From assembly GCA_020532545.1 (NCBI GenBank), contig JAJBAW010000012.1, positions 1-58,495 of the forward strand: a DNA stretch of 58,495 nt. Direction: 5' to 3'. Positions within the stretch are counted from its first letter, which is position 1. The number at the start of each line of letters is the position of its first letter. The notes beneath the pieces were generated by a model. That model was not told the origin of the DNA. It did not search any database and saw nothing but the letters and a program-made list of their open reading frames with translations. Shown in pieces: positions 1 to 7,946 of this stretch. A program made the translations under genes and the position numbers. This stretch comes from Candidatus Cloacimonadota bacterium. GTDB taxonomy: Bacteria > Cloacimonadota > Cloacimonadia > Cloacimonadales > Cloacimonadaceae.

Positions 1-2
1 TT

Positions 3-155
3 AGCGTGCCCGGCGACATCTCTGTGGACGAAGGACATGAGATCTCACACAGGGTGGAAGAAAGCCTCTTGCAGCGCTTTGATAATGGCCTGCGCAGCGT
101 GCACATTCACTACCATCCGCAAGACACTGGAAAAGTCAAGATACAAGGAGCATAA
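3..155 (+). CDS. C-terminal end of a cation diffusion facilitator (CDF) transporter, partial
   Basis: An open frame enters from the left edge and stops at 153-155. Its last residues read SVPGDISVDEGHEISHRVEE, then LLQRF and SVHIHYHP. This matches the cytoplasmic C-terminal domain of CDF metal-ion efflux proteins, where a 'sl.eaHeI...vE..l...' helix is followed by a strand ending in H-x-E/P. CDF proteins export Zn2+, Fe2+ or Mn2+ from the cytoplasm in exchange for protons. Only about 50 residues are visible, so the substrate cannot be guessed. The stop lies 4 bases before the start of the M23 peptidase, whose ribosome-binding site overlaps this gene's end, so the two are probably co-transcribed. 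The family call rests on a short stretch. Confidence 0.6.
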   Translation, partial: SVPGDISVDEGHEISHRVEESLLQRFDNGLRSVHIHYHPQDTGKVKIQGA

Positions 156-159
156 CAAA

Positions 160-1392
160 ATGAATATGGGAAAACATATATTACTCACCTTAATCATGTT
201 GATGTTGGTTACTTTTAGCCTATCCTCGCTATTTCATCTCCAGGGCAAAGAAGGTAGCGCAAAGCAAGAAGCTTTGGAGCCAATCCGTGACCCCTGGATC
301 ACTCAGATTGTGCCCCCCGGAGGCTCTATCTCCTCCGTCCTGGCCAATCTCGATCTGCCGGGAACTGAGATCGGTAAAATCTCCTGGCGCATTGGCGACT
401 ATATCGATGTCACCACCATCCAGCCGGGAGACACTCTGCGTGTACTACTCAATGATGCCGGCGATAAAATCAGCAAAATGATGTTTGTGCAAGAGCCTAC
501 TGTACGTCACCATTTTGAAGCCCGGGGAGATTCTCTGGCTTATACCAGAGAGGCCTTGCCTGTGCACCTGCGCGAACGCATTATCGATGGAACTCTGGAG
601 ACCACCCTGGATGCCGCTTTGCTGTCTCTGGGCCTGAGCCCTGCCGATAAACAGAACATAAACAACGGCCTTGAAGGCGAGATCAGTTTTCAGCGTGATG
701 CCCGAAAAGGCGATAAATTCCGGGTCTTCATCGAAGAACGCATCTTTGAAGGCAAACCGCTCCCCCGTGCCAAGATCCTGTATGTAAGTTACGAGGGTGT
801 GAGGACCGGATCTCATGAGCTCTTCCGCTATCAGCAGGACGACGAGAATTCGGTCTTGAACGGACTGTACAACAAAGATGGTAAAAGCAACAACACCAGC
901 GGAGTGGGCTATCCCCTGGCCAGCATCCACGTGAGCTCTTCCTTTGGCACGAGGCTGGATCCTTTTACCGGACGCTGGGCAAATCATCAGGGCGTGGATT
1001 ACCGGGCCAGATATGGCACGCCAGTTTATGCTGTGGCTGCAGGTACCGTGATCTCAGCGCACTACAACGGCGGTTATGGCAATGAAGTTCGCATCAAACA
1101 TCCCAGCGGGATGATGACACTATATGCACATCTGCAAAGTTTCGGCGTACGGGCTGGCCAAAGTGTGAAGCGCGGACATATCATCGGCCGGGTGGGCTCC
1201 ACAGGTAGATCCACCGGAGCGCATCTGCACTTTGGACTGCATAGCGGGGGCCGCTTTATCAATCCCAGTAATCTGCGCATGGTGGGTGCGGAAAGGCTGA
1301 ATGATAAGCAGATGGAAGAATTTAAGCGACAGAAAGAAGTGATTCGAGCTCAGATGCAGAATGCCCTGAATCCGCAGGTGGCCAAGCTGTAG
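160..1392 (+). CDS. M23 family metallopeptidase (murein DD-endopeptidase type)
   Basis: A 410-residue envelope peptidase expected to cut peptide cross-links in peptidoglycan. The start at 160 follows AAGGAG at 145-150; the frame is open upstream, but that region belongs to the preceding gene. Residues about 5-25 form a hydrophobic signal anchor. The middle (about 40-240) resembles the Csd3/MepM-type N-terminal domains that shield the active site (for example IQPGDTLRVLL). The LytM domain covers about 255-380, with zinc ligands H276 and D280 (NHQGVDYRA), H324 (YAHL) and H355/H357 (GAHLHFG). All catalytic residues are present, so it should be active. It follows the CDF transporter gene with a 4-base gap. 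A hairpin (1405-1423) lies just after the stop. Confidence 0.93.
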   Translation: MNMGKHILLTLIMLMLVTFSLSSLFHLQGKEGSAKQEALEPIRDPWITQIVPPGGSISSVLANLDLPGTEIGKISWRIGDYIDVTTIQPGDTLRVLLNDAGDKISKMMFVQEPTVRHHFEARGDSLAYTREALPVHLRERIIDGTLETTLDAALLSLGLSPADKQNINNGLEGEISFQRDARKGDKFRVFIEERIFEGKPLPRAKILYVSYEGVRTGSHELFRYQQDDENSVLNGLYNKDGKSNNTSGVGYPLASIHVSSSFGTRLDPFTGRWANHQGVDYRARYGTPVYAVAAGTVISAHYNGGYGNEVRIKHPSGMMTLYAHLQSFGVRAGQSVKRGHIIGRVGSTGRSTGAHLHFGLHSGGRFINPSNLRMVGAERLNDKQMEEFKRQKEVIRAQMQNALNPQVAKL

Positions 1393-1404
1393 TATGAACG
1401 TAGT

Positions 1405-1539
1405 GGCGGACGCCTGTTCCGCCCACACCAGCAGCTACGACTCCAGGTGCATTACTTTCCCAACGCACATTTGATTGTGAAAAACTGCATTTTCAGAATA
1501 ACCCGTAGCTAAACAATTCGGGCGGAACAAAATCCGCCC
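1405..1539. repeat. Two GC-rich hairpins in the 1393-1766 intergenic gap
   Basis: GGCGGA (1405-1410) pairs with TCCGCC (1418-1423), and GGGCGGA (1520-1526) pairs with TCCGCCC (1533-1539). The first sits directly after the M23 peptidase stop but has no T-run, so it is not a classical terminator. A third, weaker stem (GCGC with GCGC inside GTAGTAGCGC...) follows near 1545-1570. The contexts are similar (aacgtagt before, cacacc/ctacacc after), which suggests diverged copies of one intergenic repeat. The rest of the gap up to the promoter at 1639 shows nothing recognisable. Confidence 0.5.
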
Positions 1540-1638
1540 CAACGTAGTAGCGCATCTGCAGCGCCTACACCAGCATCCCCCCCAAAAAAAAACAGGATAT
1601 CAAGCCCCATATAAATATGCGCCTGGCTATATTTGCGG

Positions 1639-1666
1639 TTTGCAATTAGATAAAAAGCCTTATAAT
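1639..1666 (+). promoter_or_regulatory. Putative sigma70-type promoter for the DUF2341 protein gene
   Basis: A perfect TATAAT at 1661-1666 is preceded, with a 16-base spacer, by TTTGCA at 1639-1644. The region is AT-rich compared with its surroundings. It would give an untranslated leader of about 95 bases that contains a hairpin: AGCTCTT (1685-1691) with AAGAGCT (1710-1716). Confidence 0.5.
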
Positions 1667-1766
1667 ATAGAAGTATCTTTACTCAGCTCTTGCCCAAGAC
1701 TAAATATCAAAGAGCTGCCTGAGTACGAAATTAAAATTATAAAACATAAATGCCATGGAGGTAATT

Positions 1767-3458
1767 ATGAAGCTCAAAACCGCACTTTTCACAGTATTAC
1801 TTTTAGGAATATCATCTTTGTTTGCCGCTTGGTTTGATTCAGATTGGACATATCGCAAGATGATTACATTGGATAAAGACAAGGTTGTAAATTCTACTCA
1901 AATTGATTTTCCTGTTTTGATTGATTTCACTGATCCCGGATTAATCGGCAAAGTCCAGACTGCTGGCTGGGATATCCTATTCACGGCCGCAGATGGAATT
2001 ACCAAGCTTGATCATCAGCTCGAATCTATAAACAGCAGCACAGGACATGTGACTGCCTGGGTGAGGATTCCTTCTCTCAGTCATCAGACAGATACGGTGA
2101 TCTATTTTTATTATGGCAATGCTGCTGCCGCGAATCAACAAAACTCTGCTTCGGTTTGGGATGCCGGCTATGAGGCAGTATGGCATTTAAATGATGAGAA
2201 CAACTCAACAGGTAGTTTTCACAACGGAACTCCTCAGAATGGAGTAAGCTTCGCCACTGCAGGCATAGCTGGTCCCGCTGCCAGCTTCGACGGCACCGAT
2301 GACTACATCGATTTCGGAGATATTTTGGACATGGGCTTGACGGACCGCAGCGCTTCAGCCTGGTTCAAAACCACTTCTGCTGTGGGAGCCATTTTTGGTA
2401 AGAGCCTCTTAGGTCAAGCCGTGGGACGTTGGACTCTTATCTACGAAGGAGGTTCATTATATTCCATTTTTCAGGGTATCGCTGGAGAGGGAAATTGGGA
2501 GCTCATCCAGTGGGATACTCCAGATAATTTCGCAGACGGTAACTGGCACAATGTCACCATCGTTTATGACCGGAGCGGCTACATGAAAGCCTATGTGGAC
2601 GGTGTTTTTAGCCAGCAGATAGATATTTCCGCGGCTGTTGCTGTGGATATGCAGTCTGACCATCATTTCTATATCGGCCGCTATCAGGATACCTCAGGAA
2701 CAGGCCCCCATGCCAGCTTCATCTTTAATGGCCTGATTGATGAAGTCAGAATTTCGAGCACCATTCGCTCGGCAGATTGGATTGCCACAGAATACAACAA
2801 TCAAAGCTCCCCCCAGACTTTTATCAAAACAGTGGGACCCGAGACTTTGCCGGTGGAGCTGTCATCATTTACGGCGATAGTTTATGGCAATATGCAGGTG
2901 AGATTACAATGGATTACTCAATCCGAGACTAACGTATTGGGCTTTTATGTTTACCGTAATACCAGTGCCGATTTGGAATCAGCACTTCAGGTAAGTCCTT
3001 TGATATCAGCAACCAACAGTTCGCAACAGATGGTTTATATCTACAATGATAGGGATGTATCTGAAGGAACATACGCCTATTGGCTGGAGAACGTGGATTT
3101 TAATGGTGATTCCCAGATTTATGGACCTATTTACGCAAGTGTAGAGAATAATCCTGGCAATCATGCCCCTGAAATTCCTTTATCCAACCATCTGGGCAAT
3201 GCCTACCCCAATCCTTTTGAAGTCAATACTACCATTAAATATGGCTTGGAGAAATCTGCCACGGTAAAAATAGAGATTTTCAATACCAAGGGCCAGTTAG
3301 TACGCTCGTATCAGGATCTCAAATCACAGGGCGGCAATTACACCCTGGATTGGGATGCCAAAGATATGCAGGGGAATAATGTGAACAGTGGAGTTTATCT
3401 CTATAGGATGACTGTAGATGGTTTTAGCTCTACCAATAAAGTCATTTTACTCAAATAG
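1767..3458 (+). CDS. Secreted DUF2341/LamG-like protein with C-terminal sorting domain
   Basis: A 563-residue secreted protein. The start at 1767 is preceded by GGAGG, 4 codons inside a longer open frame. Residues 1-20 are a signal peptide. A DUF2341 domain follows (about 22-140; starts WFDSDWTYRK and contains VIYFYYGN), then a concanavalin A-like/LamG domain (about 150-335; FDGTDDYIDFG and GLIDEVRIS), a linker with LPVELSSF at about 361, and a Por/type IX sorting tail from about 480 (AYPNPF ... KGQLV ... VILLK). Proteins of this design are surface-attached, and the LamG fold often binds carbohydrate; the ligand here is unknown. It has its own promoter at 1639 and a terminator at 3523. Confidence 0.85.
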   Translation: MKLKTALFTVLLLGISSLFAAWFDSDWTYRKMITLDKDKVVNSTQIDFPVLIDFTDPGLIGKVQTAGWDILFTAADGITKLDHQLESINSSTGHVTAWVRIPSLSHQTDTVIYFYYGNAAAANQQNSASVWDAGYEAVWHLNDENNSTGSFHNGTPQNGVSFATAGIAGPAASFDGTDDYIDFGDILDMGLTDRSASAWFKTTSAVGAIFGKSLLGQAVGRWTLIYEGGSLYSIFQGIAGEGNWELIQWDTPDNFADGNWHNVTIVYDRSGYMKAYVDGVFSQQIDISAAVAVDMQSDHHFYIGRYQDTSGTGPHASFIFNGLIDEVRISSTIRSADWIATEYNNQSSPQTFIKTVGPETLPVELSSFTAIVYGNMQVRLQWITQSETNVLGFYVYRNTSADLESALQVSPLISATNSSQQMVYIYNDRDVSEGTYAYWLENVDFNGDSQIYGPIYASVENNPGNHAPEIPLSNHLGNAYPNPFEVNTTIKYGLEKSATVKIEIFNTKGQLVRSYQDLKSQGGNYTLDWDAKDMQGNNVNSGVYLYRMTVDGFSSTNKVILLK

Positions 3459-3522
3459 CCAAAGCTTGCTTTAAAGGATTTCCGTAAAAGGGACTGTCTA
3501 AAGCAACATCAGGATAAGAATT

Positions 3523-3557
3523 GGGGCATGGTCGATCAGATCATGCCCTTCCTCTTT
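3523..3557 (+). terminator. Rho-independent terminator between convergent genes
   Basis: GGGCATG (3524-3530) pairs with CATGCCC (3542-3548) and is followed by a T-rich tract (TTCCTCTTT). It lies between the DUF2341 gene and the convergent minus-strand gene that ends at 3598. Confidence 0.7.
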
Positions 3558-3597
3558 CAAATGCTGTTGCTTGCAGCAGAGCTTTCCGCTCTGCCGC

Positions 3598-4074
3598 TTA
3601 TAAATCCTGCTTATTCATCTCAAATAGTTTCGCAAAATAGGAATCGTAATATAAAGCTGTGAGGCTGCCATCCTGAGCATACATCACATGCAGAGTGCGG
3701 GTATTGGTCAAAAACCAGATGAGCTGCTGAGTTTCCTCTTCAAAGTGATTGGTTTCGCCATGCATATTGCTGATGCGGTCGATCACCAAATGGTCGTTAT
3801 CTTCCCCATTTGTAGGGTTGTATTTGATGAACCAGCCTGCTACGCGCTGGGTATTAGGCTCCAGAAAGACCAGAATCGCAGCGACGAATTCATTGATATC
3901 GCTATAGTATTTCACGGCATCTTTCTGGCTGCCTTCAGCATGAAATCCGGCTGCGCCCAGGATCGTATCAGCTTCTTCCAAGCTCATGCCATAAGAGAGG
4001 TTAAAGAGCCCCTCCTGGGCAAAAAGTCCAGCACCCAGTGCCAACGCGATCAGTAGTAATATTATCTTTTTCAA
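3598..4074 (-). CDS. Small secreted protein of unknown function
   Basis: A 158-residue protein that I do not recognise. I chose the TTG at 4074 because AAGGTGG lies 5 bases upstream and the product then opens with a compact signal peptide (KKIILLLIALALGAGLFAQ). An ATG at 4113 is possible but has a poor ribosome-binding site and adds a charged extension. After cleavage the sequence begins EGLFNLSYGMSLEEADTILG, reminiscent of the 'G-M-S-xx-E-V...L-G' opening of BamE-like small envelope domains; this is only a resemblance. The remainder is an alpha/beta mix rich in aromatic residues. It is on the same strand as, and downstream of, the M1 aminopeptidase, 140 bases away. Confidence 0.65.
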   Translation of the reverse strand: MKKIILLLIALALGAGLFAQEGLFNLSYGMSLEEADTILGAAGFHAEGSQKDAVKYYSDINEFVAAILVFLEPNTQRVAGWFIKYNPTNGEDNDHLVIDRISNMHGETNHFEEETQQLIWFLTNTRTLHVMYAQDGSLTALYYDSYFAKLFEMNKQDL

Positions 4075-4214
4075 TTTATCCACCTTGTCAATTAACTTAA
4101 GTTTTGCTTCCATAATATTTATCCAGAGGATGGCGTCAAGCAGAAAGTGCCACCCTCTATAAGATAGTACTCTCAGGGCTCTTGAACCAGGCAAAGTTTT
4201 GCCGCTAAGCTGTC

Positions 4215-7070
4215 TTACTTCATCAGAGTGAGACGTCGGTTCAGCCTTTTCCCTTCGGCCTGAAGGCTCAGGATATATACTCCGCTGGGCAGCTCATCTG
4301 CGCTAAAACTGATCTGGTGTTTGCCGGCTTTATACTCTCCTGCGCTCAGCTCTTGCACCTTTTGTCCTTTCAGATTGTAGAGCTCCAGGCTGATTTTGCC
4401 CGGGGCTGGCAGTGAAAAACTAATGGTAGTACTGGGGTTGAAGGGATTGGGGTAGCTGGTCAAGTGCAGCGTGCTGACAGGGGCGATTTGATCCGCAGTA
4501 CTCACGGTAGTCAGCTCGGGGATCATGGCTTGCAAGAAATCCCGTACACCTTCAGCTTGCATAAAGTACAAGGGGAAACCCAGAAAAGTCAGATTATCCT
4601 TCCGAAAGGCCAGACTGCGGTTTTCGGCATTGCTGCCAGGGGCTACTGTGCCTGTATAAATGCTCTCAAAATCCCCTTCAAAACTGTTGAGATAAGGGAG
4701 CATGCCGTTCCAGACCGTAGCTGTTTTATCCACGTCAACCGCTAGCTGGGCATAGCTTTCGCTCTCTGCGCTGATCAAAGTGGGAGAGTTGTCATAATAG
4801 CTGGTCATGCCAGAGGCAAAGCGGCCAAAGAAGGCAGCGCTGAGGGCGCTCACGGTCTTCCAGCCTGAGATCAGTAATTGTCCTCCGCCTAGCAAATAAC
4901 CGCTGAGCGTATTTTCCGCAGCGTGAATCTCGTTCATGGAAAAGTCATCATCGTGCCAAAGCACCACTTTATAGGCACCCAGAGTCTCCAGATCCGGCAT
5001 TCCCTGGCTGCTCACATCCCACTGGTTATAGACCAGAGGCTCCAGAGCAGCGGCATAAAAAGCATCCACCATGGCGTCATCCGGCGAGATTGCTGCACCA
5101 TTACCGTTCCTGGTTTCATCTACTACCAATAGGGAATTTGCGAAGCTGAAGGCCACCGGTGTGGCAGTTTTTATATCAGAGCCCATGCTAACAAAACCTT
5201 GTGCGTCAATGGCTTTGATGCAGTATTCGTAAGTCTGGCCATTGCTCAAATCATTGTCGATATATTCGTTGGCAGGACTCGCCAGCTCTGAGAGCACTTG
5301 CCAGTCTTCATTGCCCTGAGCTCTGCGCAGGATTTGATAAGCCGCAGCCAGAGGATCTGCGTCCCAGATCAGGACCACAGCAGAGGAGCTGGCCAGACAG
5401 GAGCTTAGACTGGGGCGGGATTCGTTCAGTCCGCGCAGGAGAGTCCAATTGTTGTGGTTCGCACTGTGTGCGGTTGGCACAGCGATATTGTCATAGAGAT
5501 TGTCATATCCTGTGCTGGTAGCACGTACCAGGAGCGAATCACTGCCCGCAGCCTGCGAGATCAAAAAGGGAAGCTCCAGATCAAAGAGGGTGGAGCTGGG
5601 AGAAAAGCTCTGCGCGTGCACCTTAAGTTGATTCGTAGCAGGATGATGCCAGATAGAATAATCCACAGTGGGGATGCCCTTGCCATAGATCCATTGCGCA
5701 AAGAACTGTCCCAAATCCAGTCCGCTCACAGTTTCGGCCACAGCCTGAAATTCCGGGGTGATCGCATTACCATGTTTGTAAGTCTGGAAATACTGCTGTA
5801 GTACCTGGAAGAATTGATCATCACCCAGTTTCAAACGCAGCATATGCAGCACACTGGCCGCTTTCTCATAAGAGGGAGGATAGAAATAGTGATTGAAATC
5901 AGGATCGTAAATAGTAGCGGGATTGGCCACATTTTCCCAGTTCAGATAATAGTTTTGATAGCTGGAGAGCACGTAATCGCAGGCGGCCTGCCAGCCTTGA
6001 GTTTTGTCCACCCAGAGCTGTTCGCTATAGGTGGCGAAGCCTTCCGAGAGCCACACATCGGGGAAATCCAGGAAACTCACCGCATTGCCAAACCACTGAT
6101 GGGCAAGTTCATGGGCGATCACAAGTTCCTGAGAGCCATCGCCGGTGATGATGTAATTTCCCAGTGTGGTCATAGTCTGATGTTCCATAGCCCCAAAAGT
6201 GCTCATATTCACCGTGGCATTACCATATTTTTCAAAGGGATAATCCCCGAAAAGATAAGAGTAATAGTCTATCATAGCAGGCATAGAGGCAAAGTCGTTT
6301 AAAGCGTTATTATATTGATTGGGGCTTACAAAATTCAGGATGGGCAGCTCTCCCTGCATTGCCGTCTGCGGAATTTCCATGTAATTTCCAGCAGTGATGC
6401 AGACCAGATATGTAGTCATCGGGTGGTAGCCTCTCCAGGTGGTGGTAGCAGTACCATCGCCATGATCCACAATGCTTTCTCTCAGGCCATTGGCCGCCAC
6501 CTTCCAGTCCGAACGCAGGGTGATGATCAGATCCACTATGGCCTTATCCCAAGGGTGGTCATAGCAGGGCCACCAATATCTGCCCGCATCGGGATCTGAG
6601 ACGGTAAAGATGCTATTGGGGCGGATGTACATGCCCACATTGTAGCTGTCGCCGGAAAGCTGCGGACTGCCGCTGTAAAAGACCTGAGTGCTAAAGCTCT
6701 CGCCAGCCGCTTTATTCACCTGGATCTGCACTAAGCCATTCTGATGGGTGAAACTGGCCGCTTGCCCATTTACCAGCACTTGGGAGACTGAGAGACCGAT
6801 TAGATTATAAGTAATGGTGGGCAGAGCCTCTTCGGCCACTACTTCTGCCAAGACATTGCCAGAGATCATACTGGGATCCTGCGAGATGCTGAGAGTAATC
6901 GTGTATTTCTGGACGTCAAAACCGGTGGCGCTATCCGCGCGTGCGCTCTGACTGAATCCCATAGGGGATAGATTACGGTATTTACGCGAAAGTCGCGCTC
7001 CCTCTGAAGCATCTGCTCCCAGGATCGAAAAGGCCACAAGGCAAATTAGGACAAAATAACGCTGTTTCAT
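4215..7070 (-). CDS. Secreted M1 family aminopeptidase with FN3-like domain and sorting tail
   Basis: A 951-residue exported zinc peptidase. GGGAG precedes the ATG, and residues 1-20 form a signal peptide. The N-terminal beta domain spans about 45-230, and the gluzincin core about 235-480. The core holds H320-E321-L-A-H324 and E343 (WLSEGFATY), plus a catalytic-tyrosine region (SYEKAASVLHML). The substrate-recognition motif reads GAMEH rather than the common GxMEN. A fibronectin III-like segment follows (about 560-640), then an unassigned alpha/beta domain of about 200 residues (VVLWHDDDF and GGGQLLISGWK), and a sorting tail (SYPNPFNPSTTISF ... RRLTLMK). It probably trims extracellular peptides at the cell surface, which would suit an amino-acid-fermenting lifestyle. 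All catalytic residues are present. Confidence 0.9.
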   Translation of the reverse strand: MKQRYFVLICLVAFSILGADASEGARLSRKYRNLSPMGFSQSARADSATGFDVQKYTITLSISQDPSMISGNVLAEVVAEEALPTITYNLIGLSVSQVLVNGQAASFTHQNGLVQIQVNKAAGESFSTQVFYSGSPQLSGDSYNVGMYIRPNSIFTVSDPDAGRYWWPCYDHPWDKAIVDLIITLRSDWKVAANGLRESIVDHGDGTATTTWRGYHPMTTYLVCITAGNYMEIPQTAMQGELPILNFVSPNQYNNALNDFASMPAMIDYYSYLFGDYPFEKYGNATVNMSTFGAMEHQTMTTLGNYIITGDGSQELVIAHELAHQWFGNAVSFLDFPDVWLSEGFATYSEQLWVDKTQGWQAACDYVLSSYQNYYLNWENVANPATIYDPDFNHYFYPPSYEKAASVLHMLRLKLGDDQFFQVLQQYFQTYKHGNAITPEFQAVAETVSGLDLGQFFAQWIYGKGIPTVDYSIWHHPATNQLKVHAQSFSPSSTLFDLELPFLISQAAGSDSLLVRATSTGYDNLYDNIAVPTAHSANHNNWTLLRGLNESRPSLSSCLASSSAVVLIWDADPLAAAYQILRRAQGNEDWQVLSELASPANEYIDNDLSNGQTYEYCIKAIDAQGFVSMGSDIKTATPVAFSFANSLLVVDETRNGNGAAISPDDAMVDAFYAAALEPLVYNQWDVSSQGMPDLETLGAYKVVLWHDDDFSMNEIHAAENTLSGYLLGGGQLLISGWKTVSALSAAFFGRFASGMTSYYDNSPTLISAESESYAQLAVDVDKTATVWNGMLPYLNSFEGDFESIYTGTVAPGSNAENRSLAFRKDNLTFLGFPLYFMQAEGVRDFLQAMIPELTTVSTADQIAPVSTLHLTSYPNPFNPSTTISFSLPAPGKISLELYNLKGQKVQELSAGEYKAGKHQISFSADELPSGVYILSLQAEGKRLNRRLTLMK

Positions 7071-7316
7071 CTGGTCTCCCGCTTAGTTTTAGTCTGTGTC
7101 TCAGATACACGATGCATATTTTGTTCCACAAGTAGCGGTGTCAAGTCTCAAATGTTGCTGCAGATTCCAAGTCTGTGTTTTGCGGTAGTTTGTGAACATC
7201 TAACTATCTGCGCTTCGTGCTATCTATCTCCGGCCAAAAAATTCCGGGTTTCAGGCTTGTAGCCCCGGGATGATAGGATTTGATACGCCTTTAGCAAGAC
7301 TGTCCTACCCCATTTG

Positions 7317-7383
7317 TTGTCGTAGAGTTGACGTGGAGATAGTAGGAATAAATCCTCTTATCTCCACGCCAACTCTACGGCAA
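7317..7383. repeat. Long imperfect inverted repeat
   Basis: The arms 7317-7341 and 7359-7383 pair over 25 positions with one mismatch and one G-T wobble; CGTAGAGTTG and CAACTCTACG are the outer core. The loop contains a further AGGA/TCCT pair. It lies in an otherwise empty stretch (7071-7600) between divergent genes. It is not followed by a T-run and has no flanking genes of a transposon, so it is a structured intergenic repeat or a MITE-like relic. Confidence 0.6.
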
Positions 7384-7609
7384 GCTATCCGGGGAGGCTG
7401 CTATAAGTCATGGGATGGAAGAGCTATATCCACCAAAATGAGCTGCAGCTTCCCAGCACAAAGAACTCCTGCACCGAGAAGCTCTGCAATTCTTACCTTA
7501 GCTCGCCGACATTCTTTTATTGATAGAACTCTTGTTCTGACTATGATCAAGCCAGCCAGGCATGGCAGTAGTTTAGCATGAGCAAAAGAATAATTATAAC
7601 TTAATTTCA

Positions 7610-7638
7610 TTGACAAGATTATATGTTTTTATGTTAAT
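7610..7638 (+). promoter_or_regulatory. Putative promoter of the 7947 gene
   Basis: TTGACA at 7610-7615 is followed after 17-18 bases by GTTAAT/TTAATG, a poor -10. The position matches the promoter-plus-leader arrangement seen before the 12336 gene. It would give an untranslated leader of about 300 bases. Confidence 0.4.
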
Positions 7639-7680
7639 GCGCCGTGATTTGGATCATGTGCTTTTAAAATGGAGTTTATT

Positions 7681-7946
7681 CTTTAATAAGGAGACAAAAA
7701 GGTTTGGAGTTCTATTGTAGCCCAAGACAGGCCCATAAGATACTATCAGAACAAGACTTCAAAGAGTCCCGGGCTGGGCTTGATGTAGCTTTATCTATAA
7801 TAGTGCCAGCAATCTTCCCCAAGCTTTTGAACTGCCGTTGTTTAAGCGGATCTGTTCCCTCTTTAGACAAGGCTTTATTCCAAATTCCTGTGGAAACAGT
7901 AGCGACAAAACATCAACAAATAAATAATAACATATAGGAGACCCTT
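7681..7946 (+). promoter_or_regulatory. Conserved long 5' leader, copy A (with candidate leader peptide)
   Basis: The sequence from 7681 is clearly related to 11991-12195, upstream of the other giant secreted protein. Two blocks are conserved: about 7685-7790 and about 7839-7881 (here AAGCGGATCTGTTCCCTCTT). Block one has AAGGAG (7688-7693) and a TTG codon at 7704 opening a frame that runs to 7937; its product starts EFYCSPRQAHKILSEQDFK. Without gaps over about 28 codons this lines up with the short frame of copy B, sharing FY, PR, K, LS, Q, F, ES and GL. A small hairpin, AGTCC with GGGCT here, is AGTCC with GGACT in copy B. Whether the element acts as RNA or as a leader peptide cannot be settled from sequence. 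Confidence 0.55.

Noticed and set aside
445..987. 180-codon minus-strand frame opposite the M23 peptidase
   Set aside because: It is antisense to conserved peptidase sequence and lacks a convincing start region; a shadow frame.
7270..7581. 103-codon frame between the aminopeptidase and the 7947 gene
   Set aside because: It is largely made of the inverted repeat at 7317-7383, has no ribosome-binding site and gives a low-complexity product.
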